This document shows positions 33,595 to 49,845 of a stretch of DNA of 64,000 nt, piece by piece (position 1 is the first letter of the stretch; the number at the start of each line of letters is the position of its first letter). The stretch is taken from positions 1,550,001 to 1,614,000 of the forward strand of contig OZ231127.1 of assembly GCA_965153355.1 (NCBI GenBank), read 5' to 3'. The translations under genes were made by a program, and so were the position numbers. This DNA comes from Flaccisagitta enflata (lineage: Eukaryota > Chaetognatha > Sagittoidea > Aphragmophora). The notes under the pieces were generated by a model. The model worked only from the letters and a program-made list of their open reading frames with translations, did no database searches and was not told the origin of the DNA.

Positions 33595-33880
33595 TTTTTG
33601 GGCAGCAGCCCCAAATGGGACAATGACCTGTAGAACACAAGTTTCTTTCATCCATTCATTCATCGGTTTGTCCGTGCATGCGCCACCCCCCTCTTACAGC
33701 CAGCCTGAGGCACAAATCCCAGCCTCGAGGCTCAAATCCCAGTCTTGAAGCACAGATCCCAGCCTCAAGCCTCATATTCCAGCCTCAAGCCTATAATCCC
33801 AGCCTCAAGTCACATTCTTGAAGCTCAAATCCCAGCCCTGAGACTTGAATCCCAGCCTTGAAACCCAAATCTGGAGATAG
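33595..33880 (+). mobile_element. Family B element, left end
   Basis: TTTTGGGCAGCAGCCCCAAATG, GACCTGTAGAACACAAGTTTC, a CATCCATTCATTCATC spacer, then CTCAAATCCCAGCCTCGAGG units to about 33870. No right end follows. Confidence 0.78.
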
Positions 33881-33889
33881 TCAACCAGC

Positions 33890-34560
33890 GAATTTGGGGG
33901 TGTTCATCAAGGGGGAATGAACGCACGTTGGTGAACAATGCCACAGAGCTGTTCATGAACTTGTAAAAAGAGGCTCTTGGCAAACGATTTTGTTCATGAA
34001 GGGCCCAAAAAACATGTTCATGAACGATCGTTCATTGAGGGGTAAAAAAAGTTGTTGCTGAACCTACTCCACTAACAATTTTGATGGTAAAGTGTGTTTT
34101 TTACCTGTTGATGCTCATCTGGCTGATCAAGAACAGCAAAAAAAAGTTTTTTGATAAACAGTTTTGAGCATCTAGTTTAATCTAAAAAAGAGTTCATTAA
34201 ATAAACTTTTTTGACTCTTCATGAACAGCTGAGTTAAAAGATATTTTGTCAGAGATGAAGTGAACTTGGGACTTTGTTCATCAATACTGCTTTTTTTGCT
34301 GTTCATGAACAATAGAAATTGACTTTTTGATTGGATAAAAAATCCAGTTTATGAGTGAACCTTTTTTGGCATATGACATATGAAAGGTTGAGATTTTTTT
34401 GCCATAATTGAAGTGGACTTGACACTATGAGCTTAATTCATAAATGATAAATGATGCTTATCTGGCTGTTCATGAACCACAAAATTCTACCTTTTGATGA
34501 ATGGTTTTGTTCATTGAGTAGATGAATGTTACAGTTGATGAACATCTGAGCCTATTTATA
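33890..34560 (+). repeat. Degenerate array rich in GTTCATGAAC palindromes
   Basis: GTTCATGAAC or near matches occur at about 33952, 33990, 34016, 34303 and 34460, with another at 35044. They are embedded in repeated contexts such as GATGCTCATCTGGCTG and TTGATAAACAGTTTTG. The unit looks like about 130-150 bp, strongly diverged. Confidence 0.6.
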
Positions 34561-35139
34561 TGAAAATGCTCTATGCCTCTTGTGTCCCTCATCTAACTTT
34601 TGCATCTGACGTTGTCTATTACACTGCGTGAAATGCAGGCATTGAATGTAGCCTTAAATGACTGTATTTGTCGTATATTTACTTTTAACCGGTAGGAGAG
34701 TGTTCGATATTTGCGGCTCTCATTTGGTTTCCCATCATTGATTGAGATTTTTGAAAGTTGTTCACGGAAATTTTTTAAAACAGCTTCCAACATTAGGCAA
34801 TCCCGTTTTGCATCGCTTGCATACGTTATATGAGCAACATATTCCTCAATAATTTTCTTCCTATTTCCTTTATGAGATTAGTTTGGTAGTTTATAGGAAT
34901 GTTGCTGTGTGTTCTGTCATTCATGACGAATATAAAATTATATAACTGAAGACCATACACATTGGGTATGAAGATATTTTGTCATAAATAGAGTGAATAA
35001 CTACCTCTCAAACGATACCGTTGGTGGAGTGGATTTTTTAGCCGTTCATGAACTTGCTTTTCATTGGCCAAAGGTCTCTTTTCACCTTGGGGAAATAAAA
35101 AATGGTGAATTTTGGAAAACTAATTTCATCTATCTTAAA
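34561..35139. other. No gene assigned
   Basis: A - strand frame of 66 codons (34793-34593) has balanced composition (NIRQIQSFKATFNACISRS) but lacks splice support or a recognisable domain. Confidence 0.4.
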
Positions 35140-35545
35140 TTGAGAAAAACTGTAAAAAATTGGTGACCATTTAAAAGCTCTGCAAAAGATCTTTCAAATG
35201 AGACGTTGCTGGTTGTCCTAACTTTATCCGTTTAGAAATGGCATTGAGATGAAGACAGGTTGTCAGGAATTTGAGAATTCACTACAGGATCTGCATGTTT
35301 TTTATATATGTAGTTTTACTTCGCACAAAAAGTTATGTGCAGATGACATACTCAAACAACAATGACTATGCTACTACAGAGACATACATAGAAAGAAAAA
35401 AAAAACGCCAAAACGAAGATTTAGGATTCGCTAACTATTACCAAAAGACCGTCCAACGTAATGAGTAAAAAATTCGTTTCTGGCGCCATTTTGAAGAAAA
35501 TTTGAAGCTCTTTCATTTGAACATGGATATGGAGTAGCTGTGACA
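35140..35545 (-). repeat. Family C repeat, inverse copy
   Basis: Reverse complement of 30180-30440 with extra sequence in the middle. Shared words are TTTCAAATGAGACGTTGCTGG, TGGCGCCATTTTGAAGAAAA and GGAGTAGCTGTGACAATTCTG. Copies lie about 5 kb apart in opposite sense. Confidence 0.75.
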
Positions 35546-35639
35546 ATTCTGAATTGCATTATTAAGAAAAACGTTCAGACCAAAATTACTAATAGAAAAA
35601 AAGACTTTTACGTTTTTCCAATCGGTGATATTTTTTAAA

Positions 35640-36282
35640 AGATTTATTTACGAAAAATTCAAATGAAATTTTTTTTGATTTTTTTTTATTCTGTGTTAGA
35701 TAAATAAAGGAGTGTATTTATGTTTACTTGAGCATGCAAATATAAAAAAACATGTTTATGAGCACAGCTGCTCATCCGTCTGGGCATTTTTGAGCATTTT
35801 AGCTCATTTAGCTCACTCATCTGTCTGTTCTTTCTGATTTCAAATACGATAAATGAATAAATATTTTCTTGCTTGTTTAAGCAAGCAAATAAAAAAAACA
35901 TGTCAGTGAGCAGAGCTGCTCATCTTTTAGAGCGTTTTTAAGTATTCTAGCTCATTTAGCTCATTTAGCTCGCTCTTTTTCTCTGGTTTTAAAGAGGATA
36001 AATAAATCAATGTTTTGATTTATGCATGCAATTATAAGAAAGCATGTCAGTGAGCAAAACTGGTTGTCTGGTTTAACTATTTGGAATATTTTAGCTCATC
36101 TAGCTCATTTGGCTCAGTCCTATTTTTCTCTGATTTTCAGTGCAATCAATACATACAATTGCTTTTTATTTCATCTAATAAATGAAAAAATTTCAGTCAC
36201 TGAAGGTAAAAGCATGATGAAAAGTGACCAATGCTTACGACTTTTTTCCTCACGGCGACAGCCGCCATTACTGGTATCATTT
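35640..36282 (+). repeat. Family E dispersed segment, copy 2
   Basis: Diverged copy of 24195-24813, ending CGACAGCCGCCATTACTGGTATCA. The position equivalent to the intron acceptor at 24789-24791 (CAG) is CGG here, so this copy would not splice the same way. Confidence 0.8.
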
Positions 36283-37212
36283 CGGTATGAGTCAAGCAGG
36301 ACAATAGAAAACAATGAATTTCTTCCTCTTGCGATCCAAAATTATTTCTAAATACAGTTTCCAACACAACCCCCCCCGTCCTTCCCCCATATACGGCTAT
36401 TTATGGACTCACATAACCCTCCCACATACAATAGCAACCACACAAATTAGCAGACGGCCAAACGGACCATCTTAACTGCTCATTTCCCAACTAATCAACA
36501 CTGGTGTCACAACCACAAATACTGACGGACAAACGGAACAACAGATTGATCAACGGACGAACGGACCGACGGACGAACGGACCGACGCAACGGCCTCAAC
36601 TGAAAGCATCCTCAAATACACTTTTTTCATTTTATAAGAACCAAGTTTATAAGAACGTTAGGCTTCAAATCATCAAAAATTTAAGAACATGCTAAGAACA
36701 TTCAAAGGCTTTATTTCTTCAAAAATTTAAGAACATTAAGCTTAAGATCTTAAAAATTTAAGAACATTTTTTCTCTGGGCTTTTTTCAATCGATTGTTCT
36801 TTGTAAATCAAGAGACTCTGTTCAGCAAATCAAGTTCCACATTATATAGTATATATCTTTCTACTTTTATTAATCTTCTTATTCACTTAAAATGTTTAAA
36901 CCTGCTGCTTTGTTATTTCATTGACATTTTCCTTCATTTTCTTATTAATAACAAACATAAAATAATTAAAAATGTTTTTAATTGAAGGTTAAAAAGTGTG
37001 TTTAAATTAAGAACAATTTAAGAACGCCCAAGCCTTGAAACCGCTCAAAATTTAAGAACATTGAAGGCTTGCTCAAAAAATGACGTTCTTATGAAATAAA
37101 AAAAGTGTAGTTGGTTGTTCTTTTGTTTTCTTCGGGTGGTGCAATCCATAATTGACGAGCTCTGTAGCATAAAAAGTTCAACCAATCGCAAAAGGAAACA
37201 GAAAAGCAACGT
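36283..37212. repeat. GACGGACGAACGG patch and AATTTAAGAACATT words
   Basis: 36520-36600 has GACGGACGAACGGACC units. 36630-37075 repeats AAAATTTAAGAACAT and AAGGCTT words near both edges, with GTTCTTA inverted at 37085. Possibly the ends of an old element. No gene seen. Confidence 0.45.
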
Positions 37213-37246
37213 ATGAAATTGTTGTTGATATAGTTGTTGTTGTCGA

Positions 37247-37329
<83 letters not shown>

Positions 37330-37337
37330 TTTGTTGA

Positions 37338-37392
<55 letters not shown>

Positions 37393-37545
37393 ATTATCAT
37401 TGTTGTTGTTGTTGTTATTATCATTGTTATTGTTTTTGTTAATGATGATGTTGTTGTTGTTGTTGTTGTTGTTGTTGTGGTTGTTGTTGTTGTTGGTTGT
37501 GGTGGTGATGGTGGTGGTTGTTGTTGCCGTTGTTGCTGTATGTTG
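37213..37545 (+). repeat. (GTT)n array
   Basis: GTT trinucleotides with ATT, GAT and GGT interruptions, open in several frames on both strands as expected for a pure repeat. Confidence 0.95.
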
Positions 37546-37607
37546 TACTGCGTTTCAAGTAATTTGCTCGCGATTAATGTTTTATTGTTGTTCAAGGTCA
37601 AAATGTC

Positions 37608-38194
37608 GGCAATCATCTAGAATCCGGGATTGAGAATTTCAGAGGCGAAGACAGTAGCCTTTTGTTTCTGTAGGACTCGGGCGAGCTCGACGAAGGTTAT
37701 TGACGTTCTTTATACACAGTTTATGTTTAGGGTTAGGGGTGGGGTTAGGGTTAGGAGTTGGGTTAGGGTTAGTAGTGAGGTTAGGGTAAGGATTAGGAGG
37801 GTTAGGGTTAGGGGTGGGGTTAGGGTTAGGAGTTGGGTTAGGGTTAGTAGTGAGGTTAGAGTTAGGGTTAGGAGTGGGGTTAGGGTTAGGGTTAGGAGTG
37901 GGGTTAGGGTTAGGGGTGGGGTCAGGGGTGGGGTTAGGGTTAGGTGTAGGTTTAGGGTTAAGGGTTAGGGTTAAGATAAGGGAGGTGGTGTTAGGGTTAG
38001 GACTGGGAATAGGGGTTAGGGTTAGGACTGAGGTTAGGGGTGGGGTTAGGGTGGGGTTGGAGTTAGGGTTAGGGATGGGGTCAGGGGTAGGGTTGACGTC
38101 AGTTGTTTTAGATCATGTCAATTTCAATTGAGCTTTTTCATCATGCGTCTTTGATAAAACAGTTTTACTCAATCCCGGATACTAGATGATAGCC
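37608..38194. mobile_element. TIR MITE with 8-bp target duplication, carrying telomere-like repeats
   Basis: 587 bp. The termini GGC-A-ATCATCTAG-A-ATCCGGGATTGAG (37608) and, on the other strand, the same with T in place of the two separated A bases (from 38194) match at 25 of 27 positions. The flanks AAAATGTC (37600-37607) and AAAATGTC (38195-38202) are exact 8-bp direct repeats. An 8-bp duplication fits hAT or P-type transposases; the terminal bases GGC are not classic hAT, so the superfamily is open. The core 37730-38095 is degenerate TTAGGG array. No transposase. Confidence 0.88.
37730..38095 (+). repeat. Degenerate telomere-type TTAGGG array
   Basis: GGGTTAGGGTTAGG blocks alternate with GAGTTGGGTTAGG, GTAGTGAGG and GGTGGGG variants, with sub-units of about 60-70 bp repeated (37735 and 37803). 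It lies wholly inside the TIR element 37608-38194. Confidence 0.9.
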
Positions 38195-38328
38195 AAAATG
38201 TCTTTTTGCCAACTTCTCGTTCGAAAGACCTTTCTTCAGCTTCGTCGTTGGCATATCAGTGTAGTTCCGTTTCTTTTCTTAAAGCCTTTGTACAAGAACA
38301 AGGCCGAATACACAGCCAGTGTCACGAC

Positions 38329-39529
<1,201 letters not shown>

Positions 39530-39537
39530 GTCACGAC

Positions 39538-39854
39538 TACCCTAGTAGCGCACTAGTGAGCAGGGACAGGGAAGCTTCCATTCCTCGACAGTCGACGTTT
39601 GGGTTTACAATTCGATAGTTGATACGTCATTCGCGTGATTTTTGGGCTATCATCACTGATCACTGATCTAGAAGCTGATATTGAGAACAACTTCAAGGAC
39701 TAAGATTCAAAATGATTTTCAAAAGCCCTCCCCATTATCGTAAGAATGAAGTTATAACGTTGTACAGACAATTAGAGATCTCTGATGACCGTCCGCTTTT
39801 GAGTGAGATTGTATTCTAAAACTCGGCGTGTAACTATGGCAAAAAAAAAAAAAA
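39538..39854. other. No gene recognised
   Basis: Unique-looking DNA beside the MITE; CACTGATCACTGATC tandem at 39653. No supported exon. Confidence 0.45.
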
Positions 39855-40215
39855 AGATAGTGACTCTACAACCCGCTCTGTCCGTCTGTCGGTCCGTCCG
39901 TCGGTAACACTTTGCTCTTTTGGCTTTTACGGGCGGTTTCATTTTGTTTTTACGAGTGGCCTGTTCAAAACGCGATTGTTTCTGACTGGAAACGCTCCCT
40001 TATTCCTCTGTCTATATCTTTGTTTCTGTATTCGCGGACGTGCGATTTTTTAAAGAGTCCTAAAGGCTTTGATCGTTCGTTGGTTCGTCGGTCCATGTGT
40101 CTGACGGTCCGTAAGTGCATGTGTGTATGGGTTTTTGGAGGGGTTTATTGGGAAGGGGGAAGGGTTTTAAGCCCTTAACCACCCGTCCGTAACGATATCG
40201 TAACTCCCAGTAACT
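39855..40215 (+). mobile_element. Two degenerate family A fragments
   Basis: GTGACTCTACAACCCGCTCTGTCC with GTCGGTCC at 39858-39905 lacks its start. A second starts near 40024 (TGTATTCGCGGACGTGCGATTT), has GGTCCATGTGTCTGACGGTCC, and ends in AACCACCCGTCCGTAACGAT at 40178-40197. Confidence 0.65.
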
Positions 40216-40445
40216 TTCTTTTCCTTTTCGCGCTTCAGCCTATTTTGCCCGTTTAAAGCCAACCCCCCCCCCCCCTCCCGCCTTCCTCGTCGCTTTCATG
40301 GAGGAACTGTCAAATTGAATTGCTCACACTCTTTTCTTCTTCCATTTCTTTTGGTCCTGTCGGGATTTCTGAGGACCGACACGCGTAAAAACTCTTATTT
40401 TCCCTCCAACTAATTTTCTTCTTTTAATCATCACATCTTTCTCTT
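40216..40445. other. Spacer with C-run
   Basis: C12 near 40265-40276; pyrimidine-rich; no gene seen. Confidence 0.4.
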
Positions 40446-40640
40446 TTTAGTTGCGGACACGCAACTCTATAAGAGTCTCTGTCCTCCCGTCAGTTGGTCC
40501 GTCCATCGGCCCGTCCATCCAACGGTCCTTCCGTCCGTCCGTCGGTCCGTGAGCACGAGTCAAAAAGCGTGAAAACGCGCATTTCCGCCCCTGCCCACCC
40601 TTCCGCAACTGGTATTGGCCGTGTATCAGGCCTTGGTATT
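40446..40640 (+). mobile_element. Family A element, complete
   Basis: TTTTTAGTTGCGGACACGCAACTC, TATAAGAGTCTCTGTCC, GTCCGTCC array, AGCACGAGTCAAAAAGCGTG, GCCCCTGCCCACCC and GCCGTGTATCAGGCCTTGG. A TTTC array begins about 45 bp downstream. Confidence 0.87.
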
Positions 40641-40684
40641 CTATTAAGTTGTCGTCATTTCTTTCCTCGTTTCTTATATCCCAC

Positions 40685-41650
<966 letters not shown>

Positions 41651-41789
41651 TATTTCCTTCATTGTCACTTTCGTTATTTTTATTTCTCCTCTCCCAATTT
41701 TCTTCCTTTCTCTATCTCCTTTTTTGTTATTCCTCGACTATTTTCATATTGTTTTTACACTAACTTTTTATAACTCTAATCTGCTTCTC

Positions 41790-42075
41790 CCCCTCCCCTT
41801 TCTCCTGACCAATTAGTCCAATGCCAAGTAGGAATTTTCATCCCCCTCGTCCTCCCCCCCCCCTTCCCCGTGGCCTCCTCCGCAGTGCCCCCCTCCTGCT
41901 CCCCCCCTCTTCTCGTGACCGATTAGTGCAATGCTAAGTTGGCATTTCCAACCCCTTTGTCCTCTCCCTCTCAATGTCCCCCTCCTGCATCCCCCCCCCC
42001 CGCGACTTCCCCGTGGCCTCCCGCGCGATTCCCCCCTCCTGCCTTCCCCCCCCCCCATCGACTTCCCCTCGGCCT
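41790..42075 (+). repeat. C-rich ~110-bp tandem repeat
   Basis: TGACCAATTAGTCCAATGCC at 41807 and TGACCGATTAGTGCAATGCT at 41917 head two diverged units with TTTCATCCCCCTCGTCCTCC / TTTCCAACCCCTTTGTCCTC and CTTCCCCGTGGCCTCC blocks; a third partial unit follows. Confidence 0.8.
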
Positions 42076-43394
42076 AAAGGCGTCGTGTTATTCTTTTTTG
42101 TTCTTCATTCACTTTTAGACGACTTTTGACAAATGATGATAAATGATGAGAAAAAAAGTCTTAAACAGCGTTTCTTCGTTGTCTGAGGACGCAAATGCCT
42201 ATCAAGGGGAACCTACCAAATCTTAAATACAGTCAGTGTACCAAATTTTTCTATTGGCTTTGTAAAGTCGACATCCAGTGTAACAGTCAGTATGCTACAT
42301 GACTCATATCAATTAGTCAGTTTTAAAACAAACTCGTAAAACACCCAATGTAGCCTTGTGTAGGATTAGTGTGTCAGAGATACAGTGAGTATTTGTAAAT
42401 ACAGTTGAGCTTCACTAGAGCGCATTCCAAGGGACCGAGTAGAATTTCAGGGTCAATAAAAGATCTTAAGATTGCTTCTTGGGAATACATCTAATAGCCT
42501 GAGATTCTGGGAAACAATCAGAACTCAGAATTGATTTGGAAGAATAAGCCAAAACTAGATAACAGAACAGCCATATAGCAAAATAGTATGACATCATAGC
42601 TACGTCTTGGAAGCTAATGGCAAAATTTGTGTTTAATTGTCCCACGGATACAAACAAAGAAGAAAGAATGTTGTAAATCTAGAAAATGAATCTTCAGCAA
42701 AGAAACCCAGAATAGCCTTATTTGGAAAAATTTCTAATACAACAGTTTATTGATAAATGGATTTTAGTGGCTGTAAAACTGTTAGATGAACCTATTAATT
42801 TTAAAAGATATCCACTGCCTGTGCATCTGTGCAACCGTGTCACTGTCCGCCAGACCATGTATGACAGAAAGGGATCAGGGGTTCATAACTGTTATAAGCG
42901 GATTTACGTTGCTCTCGGCTCCGTTACAGCGGGGTGGGACGCTAGGATGTCGGATTTTTTAAGCGTGATATTCATTAAGGATGATGGATAGGACGACGAC
43001 CGTTTGAAGGCAACATTGAGTGTTTCACCCCATTTTCTCAACTACAGTGGAATAATTATGATGTCACAAATACTTTTAACTTAGGCGTATTAGAGTCAAG
43101 AATTTGAGTCAAGCCCATTTATGTGTGCAAATGAATTTCATGCCCCAATAAAATCTTGTGCATTTGTATCCGACAGGGGGGATCAGCTGCTGCCCCTGAC
43201 GCCCCGTTCAATACGCCTCTGCAGCGACATCAAGCACTCCCTTGAAGACATAACGGAACTGACATGAATTCTATTTGTCATTCTTCAAATCATTATCTGT
43301 AGAGCATCAATTGACCGACCAGATTTGAATCATTCCCACTGAGACCCCAAACACATTTTCTCGTTCTTAGTCAAAATGATAAAATCAGACAGCC
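42076..43394. other. No gene assigned; one even-composition open frame
   Basis: A + strand frame 42722-42991 (89 codons, containing HLCNRVTVRQTMYDRKGSG) has balanced residues but no recognised domain. The - strand frame 42657-42466 contains a hydrophobic stretch (YFAIWLFCYLVLAYS). Neither has supporting splice sites that I could identify. Confidence 0.35.
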
Positions 43395-43398
43395 ACCC

Positions 43399-43680
43399 AT
43401 ATGACTTCAATCTTTGAGCATATACAGCTGAAACCTTCTGACACGGTTCGCGCCATTCAGGGATTTTCATTGGCAATCTTTGAGCATATACAGCTGAAAC
43501 CTTCTGACACGGTTCGCGCCATTAAGGAATTTTCATTGGCAATCTTTGAGCATATACAGCTGAAGCCTTCTGACACGGTTCGCGCCATTAAGGAATTTTC
43601 ATTGGCAATCTTTGAGCATATACAGCTGAAGCCTTCTGACACGGTTCGCGCCATTAAGGGATTTTCATTAGGTGATATTT
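43399..43680 (+). repeat. 66-bp x 4 tandem repeat, open on both strands
   Basis: Four units of CAATCTTTGAGCATATACAG...CACGGTTCGCGCCATT...TTTTCATTGG. The period is 22 codons, so the + frame from ATG at 43401 repeats IFEHIQLKPSDTVRAIKEFS four times, and a - frame repeats MARTVSEGFSCICSKIANEN. Units differ at only a few bases. It could be a short repeat protein or non-coding; being open on both strands argues for caution. Confidence 0.8.
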
Positions 43681-43683
43681 GAA

Positions 43684-43795
43684 TAAACGAGGCTGGATAC
43701 ACGGCATCCCCAGTCACGTGCGGGTGGGCAGGGGCCATATTTGAAGTCACGAGACCATTTGGCATTTGTTTGGGCAGGAGCAGTGAGGTCACAGA
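43684..43795 (-). mobile_element. Family A fragment, reverse
   Basis: GGCTGGATACACGGCATCCCC, GTGCGGGTGGGCAGGGGCC, ATATTTGAAGTCACG and TTGGGCAGGAGCAGTGAGG are the reverse of a family A 3' half. It directly follows the 66-bp repeat. Confidence 0.8.
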
Positions 43796-44063
43796 ATAAA
43801 AAAACTAAAATGAATTAAATGTGACTGAAATAGACCAAAGAGTAATACGCCTTTTAAAGTAATGGCTTGAAATGAGAGTGTGTGGACCCATAAGTCAATT
43901 TTATCAATTAGCCAATCAGTTTGTCCATTGGTAAAAAGTGTGGTTTGAAAGATGACGTGAAATGGATCCAAATAATTGTTACTTGAATGTGCCTTGGCTC
44001 AATAGATAACAATCACCTTTGGTTTGTATATTTGGTAGACACCGGGAGTCAAACAGTTTTTGA

Positions 44064-44632
44064 CATTTTTAGTCGCGTGCTACCCGACTCTACACTACGC
44101 ATGTCAGAGTGCCAAAATCGGCCAAAACTGGCTTTCCCTCCGCCATCATCATTTTCCTTTCCTGAAATGCTATCAGATGAGCCGTTGCGCAACTTTCAAA
44201 TCGATCGGGAACCATCGTTAGGGTGACCATGAAGTTTCCATAGAAATCAATGACAGAGACAAAATTTGCATAACAAAAATATTGATTCCAATGCTAATTC
44301 AATACAAACTTCAACCTCACCCTAACGATGGTTCCCGATCGAATTGGAAGTCGCGCGACAGCTCGTCTGACAGAACTTCTGCAAAGGAAAAAGATGATGG
44401 TGGGGGGAAAGCCAGTTTTGCCAGTTTTTGGCACCCTGACACTCGTACTCTACACCCCGCTATGTCGGTCCATCGGTCGATTGGTTGGTTGGTCGGTCCC
44501 CTTTTTACTTTTTCGGCGCTTTTGAGCTTTTTGAGCATATGGCTCCTGCCCAGATGCTGTAATGCCTTCTCCAGCACTGCTCCTGCCGACCCGCACGCGA
44601 CTAGGGTAGCCGTGTATACGGCCTTGTTGTTA
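44064..44632 (+). mobile_element. Family A element split by a foldback insertion
   Basis: The start TTTTTAGTCGCGTGCTACCCG and ACTCTACAC are at 44066-44095. The rest (CCCGCTATGTCGGTCCATCGG array, CTGCTCCTGCCGACCC, GTAGCCGTGTATACGGCCTTGTT) is at 44456-44632. Between them is the 351-bp element 44096-44446. Confidence 0.88.
44096..44446. mobile_element. MULE-like foldback MITE with 9-bp target duplication
   Basis: Long terminal inverted repeats of about 125 bp (44096-44227 against 44315-44446), for example GTCAGAGTGCCAAAA and, reversed, GTCAGGGTGCCAAAA, with a ~90-bp spacer. Flanks are exact ACTCTACAC at 44087-44095 and 44447-44455, created within a family A element. A 9-bp duplication and long TIRs fit Mutator-like elements. 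No coding capacity. Confidence 0.88.
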
Positions 44633-45053
44633 ATGGAGTTGGTGTAAGAAGCATCAAGTTAACATTTGTCAGTGTGTCAGAAGCAATTGGTGTAAGATTT
44701 TGTAACGTTTTTACAGCGTAGCTATGGGGTTCATCATCATCATCATTATCATTATTCCAGATATCTTTAGAAGATTTATGTCGCGGCTCTCTGCGGCTCG
44801 CAATTTTAATGGGTATTCAAAGCAGTGTTTTAATCCATGCACATGTTCGTTCTCGGTGGCTATATTTGGCCTCGTTCTTTTGTCGAGGATGTCAACTGTC
44901 GGTTTTCTTGGAATGTGAAATATAAAACATTGACCTCTTTCAGTCGAGGAAAAAAAAATGATTAAAAATGATAAAATTCTGTGAAATGACTATGGAAGAA
45001 ATTGATTAGTCGTTGTGATTAAAAGCTTAAAAAGTGGAATATGAAACGGACAT

Positions 45054-45421
45054 TTTAGTCGCGTGCTACAAGTCACTTGGTCACTTGGTCACTTGATCAC
45101 TTGGTCTGTCTGTCTGTCTGTCTGCTCATCCATTAAATTTCATTTCTTTTTCTCGCAACCCAACAACAAAGTGGCAAAATTCTTTGCCAATTGGGTGAAT
45201 CAAAGACAGAAATGGCTTGTAGAAGTTAAACTACATTCCATTTCTTTTTAGTCGCGGACACGCGACTCTATAAGCCACTTTTTGGTTGGTTCGTCGATCA
45301 GTTCGTCGGTCAGTTCGTCGGTTGGTCCGTCCAGCTTTCCGTCACAAAGTCACTTTTCGAGGTTTTCCGCTCCTGCCCAGTGCCCGCGACTAAAACTGCC
45401 GTGTACACGGCCTTGTTTTTT
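45054..45421 (+). mobile_element. Family A copies (partial and complete)
   Basis: 45054-45130: TTTTAGTCGCGTGCTAC then TCACTTGG and GTCTGTCT repeats in place of the usual array. 45249-45421: complete copy with TTTTTAGTCGCGGACACGCG, a GTTCGTCGGTCA array, GCTCCTGCCCAGTGCCCGCG and GCCGTGTACACGGCCTTGTT. Confidence 0.85.
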
Positions 45422-45535
45422 AAATATCTGATTGTAGATTTGTCCTAGTGTCCAATTGTTGGGGGAAGAATTATCATGGGATCATGGAAAAAGATTATGG
45501 AGGGGGCTTAACTGTGAGGTGGCTAGTAGCACATA

Positions 45536-45712
45536 CAGTGGAACCCCGCAATAACAGCCCCACCCTTTCAAGGTTCCCCATCAATAAAGGTCAACACTTT
45601 GGGGTCCCACATAGAAGTTTTTAATATGATTTCACCTCTCTTCAAAGATTATCCTAAAATAATGGTGAAAAATCTTCAGTCCCAATGGGACCGATGAGGC
45701 GGGGTCCTACTG
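45536..45712. mobile_element. Pogo/Tigger-like MITE, 177 bp, TA flanks
   Basis: The ends CAGTGGAACCCCGC and, on the other strand, CAGTAGGACCCCGC match at 12 of 14 positions, with TA at 45534-45535 and 45713-45714. CAGTGGAACC termini with a TA duplication are characteristic of pogo/Tigger elements. No coding capacity. Confidence 0.82.
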
Positions 45713-46120
45713 TATTTGTTTTTAAGAATGACCCATGCCATTTGTGAAATTGTGACGCATCCTTGACTATTTGACTTTGTTCCATTTCTCCTTCCCTTAA
45801 AACGATGAGCCGCATTTCCATTCTCTTCCCTTCAATTTCTTTTTCTGCCTTCTGTCACATTTCTTCCCGTATCATTTTTTCCATCGCGTAATAAATGAAA
45901 TGGAGATACTCCAACATATCCCAGAAGAAAACTCCCGTTGTCTTTCTCTTCTGCCTCGTTTGGCTTTGTTTTTATTTTGTTTCAGCTCTGTCACACTATC
46001 AGTGACTCAGTGACAGACTGTCACCCGATGTCTCTGATTGTCTGTGTATACATGTGTCCGTGTCCGTGCCTGTGTCTATTCCCGTGTTAGTGCATGAATG
46101 TGCGTGCGTTGGTTAGCTAT

Positions 46121-46332
<212 letters not shown>

Positions 46333-46472
46333 TTCAAATTCCACTGTCACTTTTTTTTGTTTTCATTGAAAATAAAGCAATTATTCGGTAAAAGGAGTTG
46401 TTTACAGATATTAAGCTAAGCAGCATGTTACACTTAGATCCTTCGATATTTATTTCCTACTTTCAATCTGTA

Positions 46473-46532
46473 ATTTAAAGTGGTATTGACCATTTAAAGT
46501 GGTATTGACTATTTAAAGTGGTATTGACCATT
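46473..46532 (+). repeat. 22-bp x 3 tandem repeat upstream of LPMO
   Basis: TTTAAAGTGGTATTGACCAT units about 140-200 bp before the LPMO start codon. A regulatory role is possible but unsupported. Confidence 0.8.
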
Positions 46533-46672
46533 GAAAAAACCACGCTTTCGCATGTTTCCAGCTAACCTGCCTCCACCAGACCAATCTCCAATTCATTTGT
46601 TTAGGTTTCCAAGTCAAGAGAAATATCGTAAAACCGTTTTCAACGTTGATTAGCATTCCTTTTGGAGGAAAG

Positions 46673-49769
<3,097 letters not shown>

Positions 49770-49845
49770 GTAAGGCAACAACTGCTCTTATATCTCAATT
49801 ACCTCATCGGGCCAACGTCTCACGTCACTCGCCAGTGGCGAGTCG

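Noticed and set aside
42722-42991. 89-codon + strand frame with even amino-acid use
   Set aside because: No recognised domain, no repeat-independent support and no clear splice borders; mentioned only within the regional note.
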